Below are positions 8,742 to 16,489 of a DNA stretch of 34,554 nt, one piece after another. This DNA is from Spirochaetia bacterium UBA2205 (GTDB taxonomy: Bacteria > Spirochaetota > UBA4802 > UB4802). The position numbers and the translations under genes are program-made. Location: contig DCUV01000008.1 in assembly GCA_002328585.1 (NCBI GenBank), positions 91,483 to 126,036 on the forward strand. Direction: 5' to 3'. The notes under the pieces are model-generated. The model was not told where the DNA came from. It ran no database searches and saw nothing but the letters and a program-made list of their open reading frames with translations. Every line of letters begins with the position of its first letter. The first letter of the stretch is position 1.

Positions 8742-10673
8742 TTAAAATGTTGCCTGTAATCCAGCCAGCAAATGAAAGTCTGGCATGGGATATTCACAGT
8801 ACGAGTTCCCAAGTGGTGGTACCAAAACAGCAAAGGTAGAATATTCTTTATCGGTGATATTATACAATGAAATAAATGCTGTATATTTTTGTAAAAAAGT
8901 ATACGACATCTTTGAATTTATTATAAAGTAGCTGTCAAACTCTTTTAACCCTTCAGTATCAGCATAGAGCCCATTAACATATTCGCCATCAAGATGTATG
9001 GTAAAATCTGCTATGGTTAGCGTTATTCCCCCATTAGCTTTATGCTTGGGAACGTAGGGTAAATACCCATTATCCTGCTTGTTATCAATATATGAATAAC
9101 CTGCATTGAATGATAGCTGCTTCAAAGCCTGTATGGTAATCATTGCCTCACCCCCATTATAGGAAAATTCATCAGCATTTTCCCATTGCGAGGTATACAC
9201 AAACATGTTGTCCGACCATATTCTATAACCTGCCATATGTATTGTCATTGTATCACCAAGCTTTTGCTCCATTCCAATTTCAGCCATGGTATATGTTTCA
9301 GGTTTAAGATCCGGATTGGGATTTATGGCAGGATACATACCTTTCAGATAAACCTGCCGTATATCAGGGAACTTAAATCCCCTTGCAACACTTGAATAAA
9401 ATTTTGTTTTTTTGAACGGTCGCGCTGCTGCACCACCCTGCCATGCAATATAATCTCCATATTCTGAATTATAGCTATAGCGTGTACCACCGTTAACGCT
9501 TAAAATATTTTTTAAAAAGTTTTGATCCATCAATACATATATCGATGTATCATTCATAAATTTATCTTTCATATAATATGAATCATTTTCAATATCCTTT
9601 GATGTTCCGCCATATCGTCGCCATTCTGCACCGGTTGTAACGGTATTCCCCTGCCACAATTTAAATATTTCTTTTAACCGTACAGCATATGAACTGTCAT
9701 CAGATTCAAATTTATCGATGCCAGTATTGCTCTGCTTTGATTCATGGTTACCAAAATTACCTTCTGCCTGTAATGTTCCACTATAGTTACCATAATCATG
9801 AGCTAATTTTAAAACAACTCCACCTCGTGTAATATCAAATTCTTCAAGAAGGTTAAGCTGGTTGGTTAACGGCATTCCTGATAATGCATCAATACCTTCT
9901 GGACCTGGATCATGTATATTCTGCTTCATGCCGTAGCTATCAACACCTGCATACCAATTATGTGAAAGCGCATACCCAACATGAACAGTACCATTCTGCT
10001 GCATAAATTCAGAAGTAAATGTTTTGCCGTTAATTGATTGTTCCCAATCGCCATCAGTTTTCTGGAATTGGTATCCAGCACTGTAATCTAATTTTCCAAA
10101 TTTTCCCATATGGTACAGGTAATCCTCGGTGGTATTCCATGTTCCATACGAGCCCTGAATTTCAGTAGTATATCCATCCTCTTTTTGTCTTTTTGTGATA
10201 ACATTGATCACACCGCCCATTGCTCCTGAGCCAAATAGCACCGGTTGAGGACCAATGAGTACTTCAATACTATCAACATTTTTCATGTTCATGATGTCAG
10301 CAACCGGATGTCCCATAATACCCATAGTTGTATCCATCCCGTTGTATAGAATAGGTATACCTGTGGTTGGACCCCATCCTGATTTGCCAATACCACGCAT
10401 TGACATCGTTGCAGCGCCACTTCGTGCAATACCATAACCCAGCACCCTGTTTGAACCGCTATAAAATGAAGGTACTTGATTTTTTATAACACTGATTAAA
10501 TCATTATTGGAACTATCCTTAACCGTGTTTCCTTTTATTGACTGATAAGCACCAGGATATAACAGCGTATCTGATACAATGACATCCTCTAATTGAACAG
10601 CTTCGTCATCTGCCTGTACTGAAGCTGTACCAGATAATACAATTGCTACTATAAATATAAATAAACGCTTCAT
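8742..10673 (-). CDS. TonB-dependent outer-membrane receptor
   Basis: The ATG at 10673 is preferred: AGAAGG lies five bases before it, while the in-frame GTG two codons upstream overlaps that site. The 643 residues start with a signal peptide (about 1-21, ending SVQA), then a TonB-box-like stretch EDVIVSDT, a plug domain (about 40-160, with RGIGKSGWGP, IPILYNGMD, IEVLIGPQPVLFGSGAMGG and VINVITKR) and a 22-strand-type barrel ending in LLAGLQATF, with the terminal Phe typical of outer-membrane proteins. Such receptors import metal chelates, cobalamin, sugars or other scarce ligands using TonB energy. The ligand cannot be read from the sequence. No ExbB/ExbD/TonB or ABC importer is nearby. The gene has its own promoter with an operator-like dyad and its own terminator, so it is a single-gene unit with likely regulated expression. 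Confidence 0.93.
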   Translation of the reverse strand: MKRLFIFIVAIVLSGTASVQADDEAVQLEDVIVSDTLLYPGAYQSIKGNTVKDSSNNDLISVIKNQVPSFYSGSNRVLGYGIARSGAATMSMRGIGKSGWGPTTGIPILYNGMDTTMGIMGHPVADIMNMKNVDSIEVLIGPQPVLFGSGAMGGVINVITKRQKEDGYTTEIQGSYGTWNTTEDYLYHMGKFGKLDYSAGYQFQKTDGDWEQSINGKTFTSEFMQQNGTVHVGYALSHNWYAGVDSYGMKQNIHDPGPEGIDALSGMPLTNQLNLLEEFDITRGGVVLKLAHDYGNYSGTLQAEGNFGNHESKQSNTGIDKFESDDSSYAVRLKEIFKLWQGNTVTTGAEWRRYGGTSKDIENDSYYMKDKFMNDTSIYVLMDQNFLKNILSVNGGTRYSYNSEYGDYIAWQGGAAARPFKKTKFYSSVARGFKFPDIRQVYLKGMYPAINPNPDLKPETYTMAEIGMEQKLGDTMTIHMAGYRIWSDNMFVYTSQWENADEFSYNGGEAMITIQALKQLSFNAGYSYIDNKQDNGYLPYVPKHKANGGITLTIADFTIHLDGEYVNGLYADTEGLKEFDSYFIINSKMSYTFLQKYTAFISLYNITDKEYSTFAVLVPPLGNSYCEYPMPDFHLLAGLQATF

Positions 10674-10711
10674 AAGCACCTTCTATAATAATTTATATTA
10701 GTGAAGTGTTA

Positions 10712-10739
10712 CTATTATTACAAATATATTATTTGTCAA
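10712..10739 (-). promoter_or_regulatory. Promoter and operator-like dyad of the TonB receptor gene
   Basis: On the minus strand TTGACA (10739-10734) is followed after 16 bases by TAATAG (10717-10712), a good sigma-70-type promoter about 40 bp before the start codon. Overlapping the spacer is an inverted repeat ACAAATA (10720-10726), TAT, TATTTGT (10730-10736) that a repressor could use to block the promoter. No Fur-box consensus or riboswitch is recognised. Confidence 0.6.
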
Positions 10740-10840
10740 TACAAATATTTATTTTATTATGCATATTAAAATGCAATTCACTGTGTTACAATCAAGCAGG
10801 ACTTATACTAATGTGAAAAGGAATGTTACTGGCATGTTTT

Positions 10841-10918
10841 ACCACAGTCATCCGGTACCTTGATTCATTATCTAACGTTAAGAAATAACTGTTAAAACAA
10901 GTACAGCATGACCGTGGT
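10841..10918. repeat. Inverted repeat in the gap upstream of the TonB receptor
   Basis: ACCACAGTCAT (10841-10851) and ATGACCGTGGT (10908-10918) are inverted with one mismatch, separated by 56 bases, in the space between the thioredoxin-like gene and the receptor promoter. It may act as a weak terminator or attenuator of the upstream genes; there is no U-tract close to either arm. The rest of the gap holds nothing else I recognise. Confidence 0.4.
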
Positions 10919-10926
10919 TAATAATT

Positions 10927-11349
10927 CTATTTTTTAAGTATGTTTATATACTCATATTGCTTTGAGACCATGTTTATTGCAGTATCTAAATCACTGCGCT
11001 TTTGTTCACCTTCCAATCGGTAGAGCTCTGACCCTTTATTATCCAGAAAAAGATACACCGGCACACGCCACAGATGATAGGTTGATACATACATCGCGCC
11101 TTCGGGATTATTGATATCAACCCTTTTTATTATACTATCAGGATAATGTGTCTGCAAATATTGAATAGTATCATCCGTCATTGAGCATGATTCACAATTT
11201 TGAGCGCTGACAATGACAATCGTTATTGAATTGTTTGTATTATGCGAGGCAGTACATCCATGAAGGGTAACTATCGCCCAGAAAAAAATTAATGAGATAC
11301 AACATACTAACGATGAAATTGTTATCCGGCTATTGAACACCAATGTCAC
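10927..11349 (-). CDS. Thioredoxin-fold lipoprotein with CxxC motif
   Basis: The 140-residue protein starts at a GTG that overlaps the end of the upstream gene by 20 bp, with AAGGAAAG in front. An N-terminal hydrophobic stretch (about 11-31) ends in TLHGC, a plausible lipobox, so the protein is probably an exported lipoprotein. The mature part is a short thioredoxin fold: VIVSAQNCESCSM gives the redox-type CESC motif after the first strand, and RVPVYLFLDNKG provides the cis-proline loop and fourth strand. It probably acts as an envelope thiol reductase or oxidase, or as a metal-cysteine chaperone. Translational overlap with the anchored protein at 11330-12433 suggests the two work together. 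No DsbD-like electron donor lies nearby. Confidence 0.8.
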   Translation of the reverse strand: MTLVFNSRITISSLVCCISLIFFWAIVTLHGCTASHNTNNSITIVIVSAQNCESCSMTDDTIQYLQTHYPDSIIKRVDINNPEGAMYVSTYHLWRVPVYLFLDNKGSELYRLEGEQKRSDLDTAINMVSKQYEYINILKK

Positions 11350-12433
11350 CCGTGCTTTCCTTTTCTAAAAATTCAATACGCTTGCGTTTCATGTCGTCTT
11401 CAAATTCTTTATCCGACAGCCCCTGTAAAGATTGTAACAGGGTTTTATATTCGCCATCATACGGTTTCATCATCTCCCTGTCCATAAATTCTGGATCAGG
11501 CGCAGTTGCTTCAATGAATCGGTAGCCACGCAAATCCTTCAGTGTCAATGGTGGCTTTGCCTTTTTGCCCAGCAACACCTTGCCAAAGAAAAGAAGCGGT
11601 ACCATTTGCTTCCCGCTCTGAAGCTCCTGCTTTTGCACCGTATAGGCAACGGGTTCACCCTCTGCATCAAAAAGATTTGCGTCTATTATATAATAACCTT
11701 TTCTATAAACATCAATCTCAACATCAACGTACAATGAACCGCCAGCAATCCTTTCTTTAAAGTTACCGGTAAACTTTGCGGGGATGGTGTTTTCAGGAAA
11801 ATATTCAAATGGTATTGCTGCCTCTACATGTTCATTGCCAGCATTAAACTCAACCTCTGCCCAGTATGCGGATGATTTTTTTTCTGATGAAAAACTTTGC
11901 GAGCATGTCAGCTCAGCAGTATAGTCACCAGTTGTATTTTTTGCAAGCGATAGTTCTGCATAATATTTTGCCTTGTTTTTATGGATTCCCTTTTTTATAA
12001 CAGATTTTGTTATCGCGATTGGAATCCGTTCTGAATCAGGTTTAGTACCTCGCAACACAATCAATACAAATGTGATGGTATCATCGCCAACAACTCGATA
12101 CTTATCAGCAGTAAAGAGGTAGTAGATATCACTGCCCTCTTCAATAGGCAATGGCTGTTCATACCGGCGGTTAGGCATAAGCAGGTCAATATTCTCCTTG
12201 CTCAATGGCCTGCTGTTAGGAGGATATATCGATAGCTGTTTATAGTCCTGCAGAGCTTGCTGCGGTGATATAAGCCCCATCTCTTCAAGCACCGTACTAT
12301 ATCCATGAGGACTTTCACCTGCTGCCTCTTCAGCGATGGTATCGCTTTTATTAGCGGAGTGCGTTATGTATAGTATAATACCAGCAATAATAACAATGAT
12401 TATTAATGAAATATGAGTTAATTTAACTTTCAT
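11330..12433 (-). CDS. Anchored envelope protein of unknown function
   Basis: I do not recognise this 367-residue protein. Residues 9-26 form one hydrophobic segment (ISLIIIVIIAGIILYI), so it is anchored in the inner membrane with the bulk outside. The rest is rich in beta-strand patterns; two segments look like immunoglobulin-like sandwiches, the second covering AGGSLYVDVEIDVYRKGYYI and the following DANLFDAEGEPVAY. The C-terminal 50 residues (MKPYDGEYKTLLQSLQGLSD, then EFEDDMKRKRIEFLEKE) are helical and charged. GGGGAG lies before the ATG. The downstream thioredoxin-like lipoprotein overlaps its end, indicating one transcript and a shared envelope role. No catalytic motif is visible. Confidence 0.7.
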   Translation of the reverse strand: MKVKLTHISLIIIVIIAGIILYITHSANKSDTIAEEAAGESPHGYSTVLEEMGLISPQQALQDYKQLSIYPPNSRPLSKENIDLLMPNRRYEQPLPIEEGSDIYYLFTADKYRVVGDDTITFVLIVLRGTKPDSERIPIAITKSVIKKGIHKNKAKYYAELSLAKNTTGDYTAELTCSQSFSSEKKSSAYWAEVEFNAGNEHVEAAIPFEYFPENTIPAKFTGNFKERIAGGSLYVDVEIDVYRKGYYIIDANLFDAEGEPVAYTVQKQELQSGKQMVPLLFFGKVLLGKKAKPPLTLKDLRGYRFIEATAPDPEFMDREMMKPYDGEYKTLLQSLQGLSDKEFEDDMKRKRIEFLEKESTGDIGVQ

Positions 12434-12470
12434 ATATAAAAACTCCCCTTATGAAAATATCATACCGCTG

Positions 12471-12590
12471 TGTCATTCTAAAGGGACGCAGTACCGAAGC
12501 TTCTATTTGTTCATAAAACGACACGATTCTTCGCTATCGCTCAAAATGACATGTTACCTCAATGTCATTCCCGGCTTGACCCGGAATCAA
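12471..12590. repeat. Dispersed intergenic repeats (two elements)
   Basis: The first element begins TGTCATTCT (12471) and ends CTCAAAATGACA (to 12552) and contains ATTCTTCGCTATCGCTC; its ends are imperfect inverted copies. The second contains ATTCCCGG, CTTGA, CCCGGAAT (12568-12588), an 8-5-8 hairpin with one mismatch. The second element recurs in inverse orientation at 25672-25731, so it is a dispersed family rather than a local structure. Confidence 0.75.
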
Positions 12591-12688
12591 CATAATCAAC
12601 GTTATATCCTGAAATGAGCTTATTGAATTATAAATACATACATTGAATACAGTATACTACAAAGAATTTTTACTATTATTAAATCAAT

Positions 12689-12717
12689 AAAAAAAGCGCG
12701 GTATTACAAAACCGCGC
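12689..12717 (-). terminator. Rho-independent terminator of the secreted-protein gene
   Basis: GCGCGGT (12696-12702) and ACCGCGC (12711-12717) form a perfect GC-rich stem with an 8-base loop; on the minus strand it is followed by seven Ts. It lies about 27 bp after the stop of the gene at 12744-13475. Confidence 0.9.
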
Positions 12718-12743
12718 ATATATTAAAAGATTACCTAAACTGT

Positions 12744-13475
12744 TTACCATCCCAGTTGAGTGATAAATTTCATCTTCATTTCATAATGATTTAAATAATA
12801 TCCCGAGCATGTATAGGCTATAACGTGATTTGTCCAGTGCGTACAGTTGCACAGATTGTTATAGCTTCCCGAATTGACACAAGCAGCAGATGAATGATAG
12901 GCAACAGCACCATCGTCCTCACCAGGTAGTAAAACCGAAGCACCAAAAATGCCTTTATATCCGCCAATATGGTAAATGGTTATCCCGTTTGTATCATTAT
13001 GGTTATACATATTGCGTATAGTACTTACACCCAACTGCCCCCCTAAATTGCAGGTAAAAAGATCAGAAATTCCGCTAATTGATATTTCACTGCCGCCACC
13101 TGCACCTGCTGTAGTATAGACATACGCAATATTCCACTGCGGTGTGTAATTGGCATTGATATACCCCGTGATTGCATCACCAGCACTATAGTTTACAATA
13201 TAACACCAGTTGCTACCTTTGCAGTAAACATCCAGATAATTTGTTTTAAATTGACTTGCTGAATATGCAATGGTGTTGTTGTTATCAACATAACAATTAA
13301 CAGATACATACCCCGGTGCATTTGCTAAACGGGATACTCCACCTTTACTCTTGCCATCCAGCCAATGAGTTGAGCACATTCCATTGAGATGAAGAACATA
13401 CGTTGTACTAAATCCTGCCGATGCTACAAACATAAACCCTGCAATTAACAGTATTAAAAAAGCAAACCTCTTCAT
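12744..13475 (-). CDS. Secreted protein, possibly alpha/beta-hydrolase-like
   Basis: The ATG at 13475 is chosen because GGGGGG lies directly upstream; the frame extends 11 codons further but without a signal sequence. Residues 1-24 are a signal peptide (MKRFAFLILLIAGFMFVASA). The mature 219 residues contain TYVLHLNGMCSTHW near the start, a middle block WCYIVNYSAGDAITGYIN that could be a degenerate nucleophile elbow (Ser in YSAGD), AYVYTTAGAGGGSEI, LLPGEDDGAVAYHSSAAC and several Cys residues that may form disulfides. The order of strand, serine turn, acidic and His-rich segments suggests a lipase-like alpha/beta hydrolase, but GxSxG is not intact. From memory, similar secreted proteins occur in myxobacteria; this is not verified. 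It is a single-gene unit with its own terminator. Confidence 0.65.
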   Translation of the reverse strand: MKRFAFLILLIAGFMFVASAGFSTTYVLHLNGMCSTHWLDGKSKGGVSRLANAPGYVSVNCYVDNNNTIAYSASQFKTNYLDVYCKGSNWCYIVNYSAGDAITGYINANYTPQWNIAYVYTTAGAGGGSEISISGISDLFTCNLGGQLGVSTIRNMYNHNDTNGITIYHIGGYKGIFGASVLLPGEDDGAVAYHSSAACVNSGSYNNLCNCTHWTNHVIAYTCSGYYLNHYEMKMKFITQLGW

Positions 13476-13840
13476 AAGCCCCCCATATCTATACTCTATA
13501 ATAAACATCTACCGAACAGACGGTATCTGAGAGGCAATATAGAAACCTTTAAGGAAAAGTCAAGAAAAAAATTACAATAGTAAATATTAATCGATATCTA
13601 TTTATTTATTAGCAGGAAGATGATACACTATACACATAGTGTTGCAAAGAAATTATATTAAGATATGCCTTGTTTGTACTGATTTGATATATTGCTGGTA
13701 TTGAAAATATTTGCCATAATTTTTTATAAAATTGAAAGTTTTCAGGATGGTTATAGTTTACCATACTATAAATTTACAGTTGACTTGCTGTATACGGTTA
13801 TGCATTATATTAATAATTAATTGAAAGGCAAGTTCATGAT
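13476..13840. other. Divergent promoter region between secreted protein and exported MEMO-AMMECR1 operon
   Basis: This 365-bp AT-rich spacer separates two divergent transcripts. A small dyad TACCG, six bases, CGGTA lies at 13510-13525 near the minus-strand gene, and the promoter of the plus-strand operon is at 13780-13808. No coding frame, tRNA or riboswitch fold was recognised. Confidence 0.6.
13780..13808 (+). promoter_or_regulatory. Probable promoter of the exported AmmeMemoRadiSam operon
   Basis: TTGACT (13780-13785) is followed after 17 bases by CATTAT (13803-13808), about 30 bp before the start codon at 13841. The weak ribosome site GAAAGG lies at 13823-13828. No operator is evident. 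Confidence 0.55.
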
Positions 13841-15355
13841 ATGCTTAAAAAAATTATCACTATTTTGCTTATACCGTTTCTGTTACAATGTACCTCAAAA
13901 AGTTATAGCATTACAAAACAATCAAATTTAGCAGGCACATGGTATCCTGACAATGCTCAGCAACTAAGTCAATTAATTTCCAGCCTTACCAGAAATGCCA
14001 AAAACCATGCCATAAACCGCACAGCAATGATTATAGTCCCTCACGCAGGATATACCTATAGTGCATATGTAGCAGCAAAAGCGTATGGGGCGATAGTTAC
14101 TTATAAACCAGATATCATCATTATAATAGGGCCATCTCATTATGAACAGTTTACCGGTTTTGCCCTGCCCGTTTATGATGCCATTGCCACGCCACTGGGG
14201 ACGGTAGCTGTTGATCAAAAAACCGTACAAAAACTATCAGCCAATAACAATTTTGTGTTTAACAACAATGCATTTGAACCTGAACACAGCGTTGAAATTC
14301 AATTGCCATTTATTCAATATCTATTCCCGGGCATCCCTGTTATACCAATCCTGGCAGGCAGCACAACCCCTGATACAGCAAAAGAAGCTGGATGCCACTT
14401 ACTGCATGTGATAGCTCATTATAAAAAGCCCTTGTTCATTATCAGCAGCGACTTTACTCATCATGGTCCGCGTTTCTTTTTTACTCCGTGTAGCAATAGT
14501 AATAAAAGCAAACAGATGCAATGCATAAAACAAGGTGATCAACAGGCAATTGATTATATTTTGTCATGCGATGCTGATAAATTGTATGATTACTGCAAAA
14601 AAACCGGCATAACGATATGCGGGGTAAATGCTCTTATATTTGGATTATCCTTATATGAAAAGGTAACCACAGAAAAATTAGCAGGCTATGCAACATCTGC
14701 CGATATCACCGGGGATTTTGACAATACCGTAAGCTATGCTGCAATTGTTATTGACGGTATGCTCAATACACAGGCTAAACCATATGCAAACAACCAATCA
14801 TCAATGCTTTCAGACAATGATAAAGCTTTTTTGCTATCATTAGCCCGACAATCCATACAATCATATGTATTGAGCAAGAAGCCCTTTCTCTACAGCGGCA
14901 CCATACCAGAAGCATGCTTGCACAATGCCGGCGCATTTGTAACAATCACCATACAGGGAAATCTGCGCGGGTGTATTGGTTACATTGAACCAATAAAGCC
15001 ACTGTATCAAACGGTTATTGAATGTGCCGCCAGTGCAGCAAGCAGTGACCCCCGTTTTGAACCATTGTCACCTGAAGAATATAGCACAATACGTATTGAG
15101 ATATCGGTATTATCGCCGCTTAAAAAAATATCATCGCTTGATGAATTAACACCGGGAAAAGATGGGCTTGTAGTTGTGAAAGGGAACAGGCGTGGCGTAC
15201 TATTGCCGCAGGTTGCAAAAGAATTTAACTTTACAAAGGAGGAATTTTTTCAGCAAACATGTAACAAGGCAGGGGTATATCCATTTGAATATGATTTAGT
15301 TACCATGTATACATTTACTGCTACCGTCTTTCATGAACGTACACCTTCCCCATAA
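13841..15355 (+). CDS. Lipoprotein MEMO-AMMECR1 fusion
   Basis: The 504-residue protein joins both AmmeMemoRadiSam accessory domains in one chain. Residues 1-17 are a lipoprotein signal with lipobox LLQC (Cys17), so the protein is predicted to be exported and lipidated. The MEMO domain (about 25-305) has H68 in IVPHAGYTYS, H100 in IGPSHYEQF, EHSVEIQLPFIQ, SSDFTHHGP and C260 in ICGVNALIFG, the same His/His/Cys set as the stand-alone copy. After a short linker, the AMMECR1 domain (about 324-498) has GAFVTITIQGNLRGCIGYIE (LRGCIG 375-380), DPRFEPLSPEEYS and GVLLPQVAKE. The MEMO domain carries extra Cys (217, 228, 243, 252) not seen in the cytosolic copy. It is the first gene of an operon with the radical SAM gene 12 bp downstream. 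Confidence 0.92.
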   Translation: MLKKIITILLIPFLLQCTSKSYSITKQSNLAGTWYPDNAQQLSQLISSLTRNAKNHAINRTAMIIVPHAGYTYSAYVAAKAYGAIVTYKPDIIIIIGPSHYEQFTGFALPVYDAIATPLGTVAVDQKTVQKLSANNNFVFNNNAFEPEHSVEIQLPFIQYLFPGIPVIPILAGSTTPDTAKEAGCHLLHVIAHYKKPLFIISSDFTHHGPRFFFTPCSNSNKSKQMQCIKQGDQQAIDYILSCDADKLYDYCKKTGITICGVNALIFGLSLYEKVTTEKLAGYATSADITGDFDNTVSYAAIVIDGMLNTQAKPYANNQSSMLSDNDKAFLLSLARQSIQSYVLSKKPFLYSGTIPEACLHNAGAFVTITIQGNLRGCIGYIEPIKPLYQTVIECAASAASSDPRFEPLSPEEYSTIRIEISVLSPLKKISSLDELTPGKDGLVVVKGNRRGVLLPQVAKEFNFTKEEFFQQTCNKAGVYPFEYDLVTMYTFTATVFHERTPSP

Positions 15356-15367
15356 TGAAGGATTGCT

Positions 15368-16489
15368 ATGAGCAGATTAACACGGAAAGATATTGTACAG
15401 GCAGGGATTGCTTCACTGCAAACAGCTTTATTTACAGGAACTATCGCCCCATTATATTATTGTTTTGCCGCTATTAGCTATCACGAAGCGATGCACTGGA
15501 AAAAGGTTGATACAAAAACTGTACAGTGCATGTTGTGCCCTAATCAATGTATGCTAAGTAATGGTGATAAAGGTTTATGCAAAGCACGTCAATGTATCAA
15601 TGGCACATTATATAGCCTTGTGTATGGGAACATTGCCGCCTGCCATATTGACCCCATAGAAAAAAAACCTCTGTATCATTTTATGCCGGGTAATGAAGCG
15701 CTTTCAGTTGCAACCGCCGGGTGCAATTTTAGTTGCAAATTTTGTCAAAACTGGCAGCTTTCACAAAGCCATCCCCATGAACTTGACAGCAAAAGCATAA
15801 CGCCAGTGCAACTGGTAAACAACGCCCTAAACAAAAAAACGCCTATTATTGCATTTACCTACAATGAGCCAACAATTCAATATGAATACATCTATGACAC
15901 GGCAGTGCAGGCAAAAAAGAAGCATGTAGCCTGTGTTATTATTTCTAATGGATATTGCAACAAAAATGCCAGTGATCTACTGTATCCAATGCTTGATGCT
16001 ATAAAGATTGATTTCAAGGCATATTCACAAAAATTTTACTCGGAAATTTGTGGCGGAAATTTACAGCCGGTTTTAAACAACATTGTACTGGCAAAAAAGA
16101 AAAAAGTGTGGATTGAACTTGTTAATTTACTAATCCCAACGCTCAATGATAATCCCAATGACATTACGGCTATGGCAAAATTTATCAAATCCCATGTTGG
16201 CGATACAACACCATTACACTTTACACGCTTTTATCCCATTTACCAATTAAAAAATATCCCGCCAACACCTGTTTCAACACTTGAGCGCTGCAAAGAAATT
16301 GCCGTTTCCGAAGGACTTAAATATGTATATATTGGCAATGTGCCCGGACATCCTGCTAACAACACCTACTGCCATACATGTGGAAAACTTGTTATAGAAC
16401 GCAGCGGATTTTACACTACCTCCAATAAGCTCAAATCAGGACACTGCCCGCATTGCAATACCAGAATACCGGGAATATGGACATCATGA
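15368..16489 (+). CDS. amrS: AmmeMemoRadiSam system radical SAM enzyme
   Basis: The 373-residue protein belongs to the PflA-like radical SAM group that accompanies MEMO and AMMECR1. The iron-sulfur motif CNFSCKFC places C119, C123 and C126 around the [4Fe-4S] cluster; SAM-binding segments follow (FTYNEPT near 163-169, IISNGY near 191-196, KIDFKAY). A Cys-rich N-terminal region (C54, C57, C61, C71, C76) and a C-terminal zinc-ribbon-like pair (CHTC and CPHC, about 335-363) are typical of this subfamily. Residues 1-33 are unusual: LTRKDIVQAG followed by a weakly hydrophobic stretch AGIASLQTALFTGTIAP looks like a Tat signal with RK in place of RR. GAAGGA precedes the ATG. The substrate of the family is unknown. 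The 3' end overlaps the next gene by 4 bp (ATGA). Confidence 0.92.
   Translation: MSRLTRKDIVQAGIASLQTALFTGTIAPLYYCFAAISYHEAMHWKKVDTKTVQCMLCPNQCMLSNGDKGLCKARQCINGTLYSLVYGNIAACHIDPIEKKPLYHFMPGNEALSVATAGCNFSCKFCQNWQLSQSHPHELDSKSITPVQLVNNALNKKTPIIAFTYNEPTIQYEYIYDTAVQAKKKHVACVIISNGYCNKNASDLLYPMLDAIKIDFKAYSQKFYSEICGGNLQPVLNNIVLAKKKKVWIELVNLLIPTLNDNPNDITAMAKFIKSHVGDTTPLHFTRFYPIYQLKNIPPTPVSTLERCKEIAVSEGLKYVYIGNVPGHPANNTYCHTCGKLVIERSGFYTTSNKLKSGHCPHCNTRIPGIWTS

Larger units (their letters stand above)
12434..12743. other. Gene-free spacer with dispersed repeats and a terminator
   Basis: This 310-bp stretch lies upstream of the anchored-protein gene and downstream of the secreted-protein gene, both on the minus strand. 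It holds two repeat elements (12471-12551 and 12562-12590) and the terminator at 12689-12717. No open frame of interest is present. Confidence 0.7.

Noticed and set aside
10740..10926. Possible cobalamin riboswitch upstream of the TonB receptor
   Set aside because: The promoter lies only about 40 bp before the start codon and no conserved B12-box sequence is visible, so there is no room for the element in the leader.
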